DNA from: Calliopsis andreniformis
Lineage: Eukaryota; Arthropoda; Insecta; Hymenoptera; Andrenidae
Direction of reading: 5' to 3'
Length of the DNA: 64,000 nt
NCBI RefSeq assembly: GCF_051401765.1
Contig: NW_027480423.1
Span: forward strand, 5,766,001 to 5,830,000
Part shown: piece after piece, positions 27,712 to 41,985 of the stretch
Numbering within the stretch: the first letter of the stretch is position 1
Layout of the letters: each line of letters begins with the position of its first letter
Notes under the pieces: model-generated
What the model was told of the DNA's origin: nothing
Database searches by the model: none
What the model saw: the letters and a program-made list of their open reading frames with translations, nothing else
Program-made: the position numbers and the translations under genes

Positions 27712-30700
27712 ACGAATAATTGCAACCAGTGTGAAAGTTATGGACATTTCTACATTCCGGCCAACCTAGGCTTCACTCTAGGGCGTTGCTCCACCAGACG
27801 GAATAGTTACGGCCTTAGAAGTCAGCGCCAGAAGCATAAAATACAATAAAGATGCAACAGTTTTTCCATCGTTTAACAGGAATAACTGCAACCAGTGTGA
27901 ATGTACTGTTCATTTCTACGTTCCGGATAACCTAGGTTACACTCTAGGGCGTTGCTCTACCAGATCGAATAGCTAGGGACTTAGAATTCAACGCCAGAAG
28001 GATAAAATACAATATAAGTGCAACAGTTATTCCATCGTATAAAATGAATAGTTGCAAACATTGTAAAAGAAATGGTCATTTCTACGTTCCGGGCAACCTA
28101 GGCGTCACTCTAGGGCGTTGCTCCACCAGATCTAATAGCTACGGCCTTAGAAGTCAACGCCAGAAGCATAAAATACAGTATAAATACAACAGCTTTTCCA
28201 TCGTACAAAATGAATAATAGCAAACAGTGTGAAAGTAATTGTCATTTCTACGTTCCGGGCATCCTAGGCTTCACTCTAGGTCGTTGCTCCACCAGATCAA
28301 ATAGCTAGCGACTTAGAATTAAACGCCAGAAGCATAGAGTACAATAAAAGTGCAACAGTTTTTCCATCGTATAACAGGAATAATTGCAACCAGTGTGAAT
28401 GTAATGGTCATTTCTACGTTCCGGGCAACCTAGGTTTCACTCTAGGGCGTTGCTCCACCAGGTCGAGTAGTTAGGGCCTAAGAAGTCAACGCCAGAAGCA
28501 TAAAATACGATATAAATACAACAGCTTTTACATCGTATAAAACGAATAATTGCAACCAGTGTGGAAGTTATGGTCATTTCTACGTTCCGGGCAACCTAGG
28601 CTTCACTCTAGGGCGTTGCTCGACTAGATCGAATAGCTAGGGCCTTAGAAGTCAACGCCCGAAGCATACAATGCAATAAAAATACAACAGTTTTTCCATC
28701 ATATAACAGGAATAATTGCAACGAGTTTGAAAGTGATGGTCATTTCTACGTTCCGGGCAACCTAGGCTTCACTCTAGGGCGTTGCTCCGCCAGATCGAAC
28801 AGTTAGGGCCTTAGAAGTCAACGCCCGAAGCATAAAATACAAAATAAATAGTACAGTTTTTCAATCGTATAAAACGAATAATTTCTACCAGTGTGGAAGT
28901 TATGGGCATTTCTACTTTCCGGGCAACCTAGGCTTCACCCTAGGAAGTTGCTCCACCAGATGGAATAGTTAGGGCCTAAGAAGTCAACGCCAGAAGCATA
29001 AAACACGATATAAATAAAACAGTTTTTCTATCGTATAAAACGAATAATCGCAAGCAGTATGAAAGTTATGGTCATATCTACTTTCCGAGCAACCTAGGCT
29101 TCACCCTAGGGAGTTGCACCACCAGATTGAATAGTTAGGGCCTTAAAAGTCAATGCCCGAAGCATAAAATGCAATAAAAATACAACAGTTTTTCCATCGT
29201 TATACAGGAATAACTGCAACCAGTGTGAATGTACTGGTCATTTCTACGTTCAGGATAACCTAGGCTTCACTCTAGGGCGTTGTTCCACCAGATCGAACAG
29301 TTAGGGCCTAACAAGTCAACGCCAGAAGTATAAAATACAATGTAAATATAACAGTTTTTCCATCGTATAAATCGAATGATAGCAACCAGTGTGAAAGTTA
29401 TGGTCATTTCTACGTTCCGGGCAACCTAGGCTTCACTCTAGGGCGTTGCTCCACCAGATCGAATAGTTAGGGCCTTAGAAGTCAACGCCCGAAGCATAAA
29501 ATGCAAAATAAATAAAACAGTTTTTCCATCGTATAAAACGAGTAATTGCTACCAGTGTGAAAGTTATGGTCATTTCTACGTTCCGCGCAACCTGGGCTTT
29601 ACCCTAGGGCGTTGTTCCACGAGATGGAATAGCTAGGGACTTAGAATTCAACGCCATAAGGATAAAATACGATATAAATACAACAGCTTTTACATCGTAT
29701 AAAACGAATAATTGCAACCAGTGTGGAAGTTATGGTCATTTCTACGTTCCGGGCAACCTAGGCTTCACTCTAGGGCGTTGCTCGACCAGATCGAATAGCT
29801 AGGGCCTTAGAAGTCAACGCCCGAAGCATACAATGCAATAAAAATACAACAGTTTTTCCATCATATAACAGGAATAATTGCAACCAGTTTGAAAGTGATG
29901 GTCATTTCTACGTTCCGGGCAACCTAGGCTCCACTCTAGGGCGTTGCTCCGCCAGATCGAGCAGTTAGGGCCTTAGAAGTCAACGCCCGAAGCATAAAAT
30001 ACAAAATAAATAGTACAGTTTTTCAGCCGTATAAAACGAATAATTTCTACCAGTGTGGAAGTTATGGGCATTTCTACTTTCCGGGCAACCTAGGCTTCAC
30101 CCTAGGGAGTTGTTCCACCAGATGGAATAGTTAGGGCCTAAGAAGTCAACGCCAGAAACATAAAACACGATATAAATACAACAGCTTTTCAATCGTATAA
30201 AACGAATAATTGCAACCAGTGTGAAAGTTATGGACATTTCTACATTCCGGCCAACATAGGCTTCACTCTAGGGCGTTGCTCCACCAGACGGAATAGTTAC
30301 GGCCTTAGAAGTCCGCGCCAGAAGCATAAAATACAATAAAGATGCAACAGTTTTTCCATCGTTTAACAGGAATAACTGCAACCAGTGTGAATGTACTGGT
30401 CATTTCTACGTTCCGGATAACCTAGGTTTCACTCTAGGGCGTTGCTCTACCAGATCGAATAGCTAGGGACTTAGAATTCAACGCCAGAAGGATAAAATAC
30501 AATATAAGTACAACAGTTATTCCATCGTATAAAATGAATAGTTGCAAGCATTGTAAAAGAAATGGTCATTTCTACGTTCCGGGCAACCTTGGCGTCACTC
30601 TAGGGCGTTGCTCCACCAGATCTAATAGCTACGGCCTTAGAAGTCAACGCCAGAGGCATAAAATACAATATAAATACAACAGCTTTTCCATCGTACAAAA

Positions 30701-32480
30701 TGAATAATAGCAAACAGTGTGAAAGTAATTGTCATTTCTACGTTCCGGGCAACCTAGGCTTCACTCTAGGGCGGTGCTCCACCAGATCAAATAGTTAGGG
30801 CCTAAGAAGTCAACGCCAGAAGCATAAAATACAACATAAATACAACAGATTTTCCATCGTATATAATATATATTTGCAAACATTTTGAAAGTAATGGTCA
30901 CTCCTACGTACCGGGCAACCTAGGCTTCACTCAAGGGCGTTGCTCCACCAGACCGAATAGCTAGGGCCATAGAAGTCAACGCCAGAAGCATAAAATACAG
31001 TAAAGATGCAAACGTTTTTCCATCGTATAACAGGAATAACTGCAACCAGTGTGAATGTACTGGTCATTTCTACGTTCCGGATAACCTAGGTTTCACTCTA
31101 GGGCGTTGCTCTACCAGATCGAATAGCTAGGGCCTTAGAAGTCAACGCCCGAAGCATAAAATACAAAATAAATAGAACAGTTTTTCCATCGTATAAAACG
31201 AATAATTGCTACCAGTGTGAAAGCTAAGGTCATTGCTACGTTCAGCGCAACCTACCCTTCACCCTAGGGCGTTGCTCCACCAGATCGAATAGTTACGGCC
31301 TTAGAAGTCAGCGCCAGGAGCATAAAATACAATAAAGATGCAACAGTTTTTCCATCGTTCAACAGGAATAACTACAACCAGTGTGAATGTACTGGTCATT
31401 TCTACGTTCCGGATAACCTAGGTTTCACTCAAGGGCGTTGCTCCACTAGATCAAATAGCTAGCGACTTAGAACTAAACGCCAGAAGCATAGAATGCAATA
31501 AGAATTCAACAGTTTTCCCATCGTATAACAGGAATAATTGCAACCAGTGTGGAAGTTATGGTCATTTCTACGTTCCGGGCAACCTAGGCTTCACTGTAGG
31601 GCGTTGCTCGACCAGATCGAATAGTTAGGGCCTAAGAAGTCAACACCAGAAGAATAAAATACAAAATAAATACAACAGCCTTTACACCGTATAAAACGAA
31701 TAATTGCAACCTGTGTGAAGGTTATGGTCATATCTACGTTCCGGGCAACCTAGGCTTCACTGTCGGGCGTTGCTCCACCAGATCGAAATGTTAGGGCCTA
31801 AGAAGTCTAGGCCCGAAGCATAAAATACGATATAAATACAACAGCATTTCCATCGTATTAAATGAATAATTGCAAACAGTGTGAAAGTAGTGGCCATTTC
31901 TACGTTCCGGGCGACCTAGGCTTCACTGTATGGCGTTCTTTCACCACATCGAATAGCTACGGCCTCAGAAGTCCACGCCTGAAGCATAAAATACAATAAA
32001 AATACAACAGTCTTTTCATCGTATAACAGGAATAATTGCAACAAGCGTGAAAGTAATGATCATTTCGGCGTTTCGGGCATCCTAGACTTAACTCTGAGGC
32101 ATTGCTCCACCAGACCGAATATTTAGGGTCTTAGAAGTCAACGCCAGAAGCATAAAATACAATATAAATACAACAGTTTTTCCATCGTATAAAACGGATA
32201 ATTGCAACCAGTATGCAACTTATGGTCATTTCTACATTCCGAGCAACCTCGGCTTCACTCTAGGGCGTTGCTCCACCAGATCGGATAGTTACGGCCTAAG
32301 AAGTCAACGCCAGAAGCATAAAATACGATGAAGATGCAACAGCTTTTCCATCGTATAAAACGAATAATTGCAAACAGTGTGAAAGTAATGGTCATTTCAA
32401 CGTTCCGGGCAACCTAGGCTTCACTCTACGCCGTTGTTCCACCAGATCGAATAGTTAGGGCCTAAGAAGTCAACGCCAGA

Positions 32481-34305
32481 AGGATAAAATACGATATAAA
32501 TACAACAGCTTTTCCATCGTATAAAAGGAATAATTGCAAACTGTGTGAAAGTAATGGTCATTTCTACGTTCCGGGCAACCTAGGCTCCACTCTACGGCGT
32601 TGTTCCACCAGATCTAATAGTTAGGGCCTAAGAAGTCAACACCAGAAGAATAAAATACAAAATAAATACAACAGCCTTTACACCGTATAAAACGAATAAT
32701 TGCAACCTGTGTGAAGGTTATGGTCATATCTACGTTCCGGGCAACCTAGGCTTCACTCTAGGGCGTTGCTCCACCAGATCGATATGTTGGGGCCTAAGAA
32801 GTCAACGCCCGAAGCGTAAAATACGATATAAATACAACAGCATTTCCATCGCATTAAATGAATAATTGCAAACAGTGTGAAAGTAGCGGTCATTTCTACG
32901 TTCCTGGCAACCTGGGCTTCACTCTAGGGCGGTGCTCCACCAGATCAAATAGTTAGGGTCTAAGAAGTCACGGCCAGAAGCATAAATTACAATATAAGTA
33001 CAACAGCTTTTCCATCGTATAAAACGAATAATAGCAACCAGTGTGAAAGTTATGGTCATTTCTGCGTTCCGGGCAACCTAGGCTTCACTCTAGGGCGTTG
33101 CTCCACCAGATCGAATAGTTAGGGCCTTAGATGTCAACGCCGAAGCATAAAATGCAAAATAAGTAGAGCAGTTTTTCCATTGTATAAAACGAATAACTGT
33201 AACCAGTGTGAAAGTACTGGTCATTTCTACGTTCCGGGTAACCTAGGTTTCACCCTAGGTCGTTGCTCCACCAGATCGAATAGCTATGGACTTAGAATAC
33301 AACGCCGGAAGGATAAAATACAGTATAAGTACAACAATTTTTCCATCGTATAAAATGAATAATTGCAGACATTGTGAAAGTAATGGTCATTTCTACGTTC
33401 CGGGCAACCTAGCCGTCACCCTAGGGCGTTGCTCCACCACATCTAATAGCTACGGCCTTAGAAGTCAACGCCAGAAGCATAAAATACAATATAAATACAA
33501 CGGCTTTCCCATCGTATAAAACGAATAATTGCAAACAGTGTGAAAGTAATGGTCATTTCTACGTTCCGGGGATCCTAGGCGTCACTCTAGGGAGTTGCTC
33601 CACCATATCTAATAGCTAAGGACTTAGAAGTCAACGCCAGAAGCACAAAATACAATAAAAATGCAACAGTTTTTCCATCGTATAGCATGACTAATTGCAA
33701 CCAGTGCGAAAGTAATGATCATACCGACATTTCGGGCATCCTAGACTTAACTCTGAGGAGTTGCTCCACCAGATCGAAGAGTTAAGGCCTTAGAAGTCAA
33801 CGCCAGAAGCATAAACTACCTAATAAACACTACAGCCTTTCCATCGTATAAAACGAATAATTGTTACCAGTGTGAAAGTTATGGTCATTGCTACGTTCCG
33901 CGCAACCTACCCTTCACCCTAGGGCGTTGCTCCACCAGATCGAATAGTTACGGCCTTAGAAGTCAGCGCCAGAAGCATAAAATACAATAAAGATGCAACA
34001 GTTTTTCCATCGTTTAACAGGAATAACTACAACCAGTGTGAATGTACTGGTCATTTCTACGTTCCGGATAACCTAGGTTTCACTCTAGGGCGTTGCTCCA
34101 CCAGATCAAATAGCTAGCGACTTAGAATTAAACGCCAGAAGCATAGAATACAATAAAAATTCAACAGTTTTTCCATCGTATAACAGGAATAATTGCAACC
34201 AGTGTGAATGTAATGGTCATTTCTACGTTCCGGGCAACCTAGGTTTCACTCTAGGGCGTTGCTCCACCAGGCCGAGTAGTTAGGGCCTAAGAAGTCAACG
34301 CCAGA
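32481..34305 (+). repeat. 11-monomer (1,825-bp) tandem unit, first copy
   Basis: 'AGGAATAATTGCAAACTG' at 32526 recurs at 34351, 1,825 bp later (11 x 166 - 1). A 1-bp deletion in this copy ('AACGCCGAAGC' near 33140 against AACGCCCGAAGC in the second copy) shifts the downstream offset to 1,826. The two copies differ at only a few sites, such as TAGCGGTC/TAGTGGTC and ATACCGAC/ATATCGAC. Repeated 77-codon frames at 33286 and 35112 are a consequence of this duplication and are not genes. Confidence 0.92.
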
Positions 34306-36046
34306 AGCATAAAATACGATATAAATACAACAGCTTTTCCATCGTATAAAAGGAATAATTGCAAACTGTGTGAAAGTAATGGTCATTTCTACGTTCCGGG
34401 CAACCTAGGCTCCACTCTACGGCGTTGTTCCACCAGATCTAATAGTTAGGGCCTAAGAAGTCAACACCAGAAGAATAAAATACAAAATAAATACAACAGC
34501 CTTTACACCGTATAAAACGAATAATTGCAACCTGTGTGAAGGTTATGGTCATATCTACGTTCCGGGCAACCTAGGCTTCACTCTAGGGCGTTGCTCCACC
34601 AGATCGAAATGTTGGGGCCTAAGAAGTCAACGCCCGAAGCGTAAAATACGATATAAATACAACAGCATTTCCATCGCATTAAATGAATAATTGCAAACAG
34701 TGTGAAAGTAGTGGTCATTTCTACGTTCCTGGCAACCTGGGCTTCACTCTAGGGCGGTGCTCCACCAGATCAAATAGTTAGGGTCTAAGAAGTCACGGCC
34801 AGAAGCATAAATTACAATATAAGTACAACAGCTTTTCCATCGTATAAAACGAATAATAGCAACCAGTGTGAAAGTTATGGTCATTTCTGCGTTCCGGGCA
34901 ACCTAGGCTTCACTCTAGGGCGTTGCTCCACCAGATCGAATAGTTAGGGCCTTAGATGTCAACGCCCGAAGCATAAAATGCAAAATAAGTAGAGCAGTTT
35001 TTCCATTGTATAAAACGAATAACTGTAACCAGTGTGAAAGTACTGGTCATTTCTACGTTCCGGGTAACCTAGGTTTCACCCTAGGTCGTTGCTCCACCAG
35101 ATCGAATAGCTATGGACTTAGAATACAACGCCGGAAGGATAAAATACAGTATAAGTACAACAATTTTTCCATCGTATAAAATGAATAATTGCAGACATTG
35201 TGAAAGTAATGGTCATTTCTACGTTCCGGGCAACCTAGCCGTCACCCTAGGGCGTTGCTCCACCACATCTAATAGCTACGGCCTTAGAAGTCAACGCCAG
35301 AAGCATAAAATACAATATAAATACAACGGCTTCCCCATCGTATAAAACGAATAATTGCAAACAGTGTGAAAGTAATGGTCATTTCTACGTTCCGGGGATC
35401 CTAGGCGTCACTCTAGGGAGTTGCTCCACCATATCTAATAGCTAAGGACTTAGAAGTCAACGCCAGAAGCACAAAATACAATAAAAATGCAACAGTTTTT
35501 CCATCGTATAGCATGACTAATTGCAACCAGTGCGAAAGTAATGATCATATCGACATTTCGGGCATCCTAGACTTAACTCTGAGGAGTTGCTCCACCAGAT
35601 CGAAGAGTTAAGGCCTTAGAAGTCAACGCCAGAAGCATAAACTACCTAATAAACACTACAGCCTTTCCATCGTATAAAACGAATAATTGCTACCAGTGTG
35701 AAAGTTATGGTCATTGCTACGTTCCGCGCAACCTACCCTTCACCCTAGGGCGTTGCTCCACCAGATCGAATAGTTACGGCCTTAGAAGTCAGCGCCAGAA
35801 GCATAAAATACAATAAAGATGCAACAGTTTTTCCATCGTTTAACAGGAATAACTACAACCAGTGTGAATGTACTGGTCATTTCTACGTTCCGGATAACCT
35901 AGGTTTCACTCTAGGGCGTTGCTCCACCAGATCAAATAGCTAGCGACTTAGAATTAAACGCCAGAAGCATAGAATACAATAAAAATTCAACAGTTTTTCC
36001 ATCGTATAACAGGAATAATTGCAACCAGTGTGAATGTAATGGTCAT
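34306..36046 (+). repeat. 11-monomer tandem unit, second copy (nearly complete)
   Basis: Collinear with 32481-34220. It diverges near 36047, where 'TTCTACATTCCGAGC' replaces TTCTACGTTCCGGGC, about half a monomer before the unit would close. Confidence 0.9.
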
Positions 36047-39000
36047 TTCTACATTCCGAGCAACCTAGGCTTCACTCTAGGGCGTTGCTCCACCAGATCG
36101 GATAGTTACGGCCTAAGAAGTCAACGCCAGAAGCATAAAATACGATCAAGATGCAACAGTTTTTCCATCGTATAAAACGAATAATTGCTACCAGTGTGAA
36201 AGTTCAGGTCATTTCTACGTACCGGGCAGTCTAGGCTTCACTCTAGGGCGTTGCTCTACCAGATCGAACAGTTAGGGCCTAAGAAGTCAACGCCAGAAGC
36301 ATAAAATACAATATAATTATAACAGTTCTTCCATCGTATAAAACGAATGATAGCAACCAGTGTGAAGGTTATGGCCATTTCTACGTTCCGGGCAACCTAG
36401 GCTTCGCTCTAGGGCGTTGCTCCACCAGATCAAACAGTTAGGGTCTTAGAAGTCAACGCCCGAAGCATTAAGTACAAAATAAATAGAACAGTTTTTCCAT
36501 TGTATAAAACGAATAATTGCTACCAGTGTAAAAGTTACGGTCATTTCTACGTTCCGGGCAACCTAGGCTTCACCCTAGGCCGTTGTTCCACCAGGTCGAA
36601 TAGTGAGGGCCTAAGAAGTGATCGCCAGAAGCATAAAATGCAATAAAAATACAACAGCTTTTCCATCGTGTAGCAGGAATAATATGCAACCAGTGTGATA
36701 GTAGTGGTCATTTCTACGTTACGGGCAACCTAGGTTTCACTCCAGGGCGTTGCTCCACCAGATCGAACAGTTACGGCCTTAGATGTCAACGCCCGAAGCA
36801 TAGAATACAAAATAAATAGAACGTTTTTTCCATTGTATAAAACGAATAAATGCTACCAGTGTAAAAGTTATGGTCATTTCTACGTTCCGGACAACCTAGG
36901 ATTCACCCTAGGGCGTTGTACCACCAGATCGAATAGTTAGGGCCTAAGATGTGAACGCCAGAAGCATAAAATACAATATAAATACTACAGTTTTTCCATC
37001 GTATAAAACGAATAATTGCAACCAGTATGAAACTTATGGTCATTTCTACGTTCCGGGCAACCTAGGCTTCACTGTATGGCGTTCTTCCACCGCATCGAAT
37101 AGCTACGGCCTCAGAAGTCAACGCCTGAAGTTTAAAATACAATAAAAATACAACAGTATTTCCATCCTATAACAGGAATGATTGCAACCCGTGTGAAAGT
37201 GATGGTCATTTCTACGTTCCAGGCAACCTAGGCTTCACACCAGGGCGTTGTTCCACAAGATCGAATAGTTAGGACCTAAGAAGTCAACGCCAGAAGCATA
37301 AAATACAATATAAATATAACAGTTTCTCCACCGTATAAAACGAATAATAACAACCAGTGTGAAAGTTATGATCATTTCTACGTTCCGGGCAACCTAGGCT
37401 TCACTTTAGGGCATTGCTCCACCAGATCAAACAGTTAGGGTCTTAGAAGTCAACCCCAGATGAATAAAATACATTAATGATGCAACAGCTTTTCCATCAT
37501 ATAAAACGAATAATTGCAACCAGTATGAAAGTTATGGCCATGTCTACTTTCCGGGCAACCTAGGCTTCACCGTAGGGCGTTGCTCCAACAGATGGAATAG
37601 TTAGGGCCTTAGAAGTCAATGCCCGAAGCGTAAAATGCAATATAAATATAACAGTTCTTCCATCGTATAAAACGAGTAATTGCTACCAGTGTGAAGGTTA
37701 TGGTCATTTCTACATTCCGCGCAACCTGGGCTTTAGCCTAGGGCGTTGTTTCACCAGATCGTATAGTTAGGGCCTAAGAAGTGAACGCCAGAAGCATAAA
37801 ATGCAATAAAAATACAACAGTTTTTCCATCGTATAGCAGGAATAATTTGCAACCAGTGTGATAGTAGTGGTCACTTCTACGTTCCGGGCAACCTAGGTTT
37901 CACTCCAGGGCGTTGCTCCACCAGGTCGAATAGTTACGGCCTAAGAAGTCAACGCCAGAAGCATAAAATACGATAAAGATGCAACAGTTTTTCCACCGTA
38001 TAAAACGAATAATTGCAAACAGTGTGAAAGTAGTGGTCATTTCTACGTTCCGGGCAACCTAGGCTTCACTGTATGGCGTTCTTCCACCACATCGAATAGC
38101 TACGGCCTCAGAAGTCCACGCCTGAAGCATAAAATACAATAAAAATACAACAGTCTTTTCATCGTATAACAGGAATAATTGCAACAAGCGTGAAAGTAAT
38201 GATCATTTCGGCGTTTCGGGCATCCTAGACTTAACTCTGAGGCATTGGTCCACCAGATCGAATATTTAGGGCCTTAGAAGTCAACGCCAGAAGCATAAAA
38301 TACAATATAAATACAACAGCTTTTCCAGTGTATAAAACGAATAATTGCAACCAGTATGCAACTTATGGTCATTTCTACATTCCGAGCAACCTAGGCTTCA
38401 CTCTAGGGCGCTGCTCCGCCAGATCGAATAGTTAGGTCCTTAGAAGTCAACGCCAGAAGCGTAAAATACGATATAAATACAACAGCTGTTCCAACGTATA
38501 AAAGGAATAATTGCAAACAGTGTGAAAGTAATGGTCATTTCTGCGTCCGGGCAACCTAGGCTTCACTCTACGGCGTTGTTCCACCAGATCGAATAGTTAG
38601 GGCCTAAGAAGTCAACACCAGAAGAATAAAATGCAATAAAAATACAACAGTCTTTCCATCCTATAACAGGAATAATTGCAACCCGTGTGAAAGTGATGGT
38701 CATTTCTACGTTCCAGGCAACCTAGGCTTGACTCTAGGGCGTTGTTCCACAAGATCGAATAGTTAAGGCCTAAGTAGTCAACGCCAGAAGCATAAAATGC
38801 AATACAAATAGAACAGATTTCCATTGTATAAAACGAATAATTGCTACCAGTGTAAAAGCTATGGTCATTTATACGTTCCGCGCAACCTGGGCTTTACTCT
38901 AGGGCGTTGTTCCACCAGATGGAATAGTCAGGGCCTAAGAAGTCAACGCCAGAAGCATAAAATACGATATAAATACAACAGCTATTCCATCGTATAAAAC

Positions 39001-40423
39001 AAATAATTGCAACCAGTGTGAAGGTTATGGTCATTTCTACGTTCCGGACAACCTAGGCCTCACCCTAGGCCGTTGTTCCACCAGATCGAATAGTTAGGGC
39101 CTAAGATTTGAACGCCAGAAGCATAAAATGCAATAAAAATACAACAGTTTTTCCATCGTATAGCAGGAACAATTTGCAACCAGTGTGATAGTAGTGGTCA
39201 TTTCTACGTTCCGGGCAACCCAGGTTTCACTCCAGGGCGTTGCTCCACCAGATCGAATAGTTACGGCCTAAGAAGTCAACGCCAGAAGCATAAAATACAA
39301 AATAAATACAACAGCCTTTACACCGTATAAAACGAATAATTGCAACCTGTGTGAAGGTTATTGTCATATCTACGTTCCGGGCAACCTAGGCTTCACTGTC
39401 GGGCGTTGCTCCACCAGATCGAAATGTTAGGGCCTAAGAAGTCAACGCCCGAAGCATAAAATACGATATAAATACAACAGCATTTCCATCGTATTAAATG
39501 AATAATTGCAAACAGTGTGAAAGTAGTGGTCATTTCTGCGTTCCGGGCAATCTAGGCTTCACTGTAGGGCGTTCTTCCACCACATCGAATAGCTACGGCC
39601 TCAGAAGTCCACGCCTGAAGCATAAAATACAATAAAAATACAACAGTCTTTTCATCGTATAACAGGAATAATTGCAACAAGCGTGAAAGTAATGATCATT
39701 TCGGCGTTTCGGGCATCCTAGACTTAACTCTGAGGCATTGCTCCACCAAATCGAATAATTAGGGCCTTAGAAGTCAACGCCAGAAGCATAAAATACAATA
39801 TAAATACAACAGCTTTTCCATCGTATAAAACGAATAATTGCAACCAGTATGAAACTTATGGTCATTACTGCTTTGCGAGCAACCTAGGCTTCACCCTAGG
39901 GCGTTGCTCCAACAGATTGAATAGTTAGGGCCTTAGAAGTCAACGCCCGAAGCATAAAATACAAAATAAATAGAATGGTTTTTCCATTGTATAAAACGAA
40001 TAATAGCTACCAGTGTAAAAGCTATGGTCATTTCTACGTTCCGGGCAACCTAGGCTTCACTGTATGGCGTTCTTCCACCACATCGAATAGCTACGGCCTC
40101 AGAAGTCAACGCCTGAAATATTTAAATACAATAAAAATACAACAGCCTTTCCATTCTATAACAGGAATAATTGCAACCCGTGTGATAGTGATGGTCATTT
40201 CTACGTTCGAGGCAACCTAGGCTTTACTCTAGGGCGTTGCTCCACAAGATCGAACAGTTAGGGACTAAGAAGTCAACGCCAGAAGCATAAAGTACAATAT
40301 AAATATAACAGTTTTTCCATCGTATAAAACGAATAATAGCAACCAGTGTGAAAGTTATGGTCTATTCTACGTTCCGGGCAACCTAGGTTTCACTCCAGGG
40401 CGTTGCTCCACCAGATCGAACAG
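36047..40423 (+). repeat. Satellite block of mixed monomers (about 26 monomers)
   Basis: Continuous 166-bp monomers with no clean long internal unit that I could see. Short segments echo other blocks, for example the 'GTGATAGTAGTGG' and 'AATTTGCAACC' variants also seen in the 14-mer, and the divergent CTAGACTTAAC subtype near 38196 and 39692. A 1-bp-short monomer lies near 38547 ('CTGCGTCCGGGC'). No gene is present. Confidence 0.85.
39780..40423 (+). repeat. Left member of a 640-bp direct repeat pair 8,300 bp apart
   Basis: Recurs at 48080-48723 at an offset of 8,300 bp, exactly 50 x 166. Markers shared by both are 'CATTACTGCTTTGCGAGC', 'TAGAATGGTTTTTCC', the 'ATTTAAATACAAT' insertion-like variant and 'GGTCTATTCTAC'. 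Together the pair flanks the A8-bearing subfamily block. Confidence 0.9.
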
Positions 40424-41985
40424 TTAGTGCCTTAGAAGTCAACGCCAGAAGCATACAATACAATATAAATACAACAGTTCTTCCATCGTATAAAACGAAT
40501 AATTGCAACCAGTATGAAACTTATGGTCATTTCTACTTTCCGAGCAACCTAGGCTTCGCCCTAGGGCGTTGCTCCAACAGATTGAATAGTTAGGGCCTTA
40601 GAAGTCATCGCCCGAACCATAAATTGCAAAAAAAATACAACAGTGTTTCCATCATATATCAGGAACAATTGCAACCAGTTTGAAAGTGATGGCCAATTCT
40701 ACGTTCCAGGCAACCTAGGCTTCACTCTAGGGCGTTGCTCCACCAGATCGAGTAGTTAGTGCCTTAGAAGTCAACGCCAGAAGCAAAAAATACAATATAA
40801 ATACAACAGTTTTTCCATCGTATAAAACGAATAATTGCACCCAGTATGAAACTTATGGTCATTTCTACTTTCCGAGCAACCTAGGCTTCACCCTAGGGCG
40901 TTGCTCCAACAGATTGAATAGTTAGGACCTTAGAAGTCAACGCCCGAACCATAAAATGCAAAAAAAATACAACAGTGTTTCCATCATATATCATTACTAA
41001 TTGCAACCAGTTTGAAAATGATGGCCAATTCTACGTTCCGGGCAACCTAGGTTTCACTCCAGGGCGTTGCTCCACCAGACCGAATAGTTACGGCCTAAGA
41101 AGTCAACGCCAGAACCATAAAATACGATATAAATACAACAGCTTTTCCATCGTATAAAACGAATAATTACAACCAGTATGAAACTTATGGTCATTTCTAC
41201 TTTCCGAGCAAGCTAGGCTTCACTCTAGGGCGTTGCTCCAGCAGATTGAATAGTTAGGGCCTTAGAAGTCATCGCCCGAAGCATAAAATGCAATAAAAAT
41301 ACAACAGTATATCCATCATATAACAGGAATAATTGCAACCAGTATGAAAGTGTTGGCCAATTCTACGTTCCGGGCAACCTAGGCTTCACTCTAGGGCGTT
41401 GCTCCACCAGATCGAATAGTTAGTGCCTTAGAAGTCAACGCCAGAAGCATACAATACAATATAAATACAACAGTTCTTCCATCGTATAAAACGAATAATT
41501 GCAACCAGTATGAAACTTATGGTCATTTCTACTTTCCGAGCAACCTAGGCTTCGCCCTACGGCGTTGCTCCAACAGATTGAATAGTTAGGGCCTTAGAAG
41601 TCATCGCCCGAACCATAAATTGCAAAAAAAATACAACAGTGTTTCCATCATATATCAGGAACAATTGCAACCAGTTTGAAAGTGATAGCCAATTCTACGT
41701 TCCAGGCAACCTAGGCTTCACTCTAGGGCGTTGCTCCACCAGATCGAGTAGTTAGTGCCTTAGAAGTCAACGCCAGAAGCAAAAAATACAATATAAATAC
41801 AACAGTTTTTCCATCGTATAAAACGAATAATTGCACCCAGTATGAAACTTATGGTCATTTCTACTTTCCGAGCAACCTAGGTTTCACCCTAGGGCGTTGC
41901 TCCAACAGATTGAATAGTCAGGACCTTAGAAGTCAACGCCCGAACCATAAAATGCAAAAAAAATACAACAGTGTTTCCATCATAT
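40424..41985 (+). repeat. 20-monomer (3,320-bp period) repeat, first copy segment
   Basis: Collinear with 43744-45305 at offset 3,320 bp, exactly 20 x 166. It contains its own 996-bp (6-monomer) tandem step. Shared markers include 'AAGCATACAATACAAT', 'AAATTGCAAAAAAAATAC' and 'TATCAGGAACAATTGC'. Confidence 0.88.

Larger units (their letters stand above)
22831..36046 (+). repeat. Satellite block E: nested 7-, 9-, 10- and 11-monomer repeats
   Basis: The block shares marker variants that recur at whole-monomer spacings. 'GATCGAACAG' with the following TAGTACAGTTTTTCAATCG variant lies at 25971, 27133 and 28793, and a GATCGAGCAG form at 29955; the spacings are 1162, 1660 and 1162 bp, or 7, 10 and 7 monomers. 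'TGAATAGTTGCAAACATTG' lies at 26551 and 28045, with a variant at 30535; the spacings are 9 and 15 monomers. The marker TAGTACAGTTTTTCAATCG also occurs near 23036. There is no gene in the block. Much of it recurs at 54166-64000. Confidence 0.85.
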
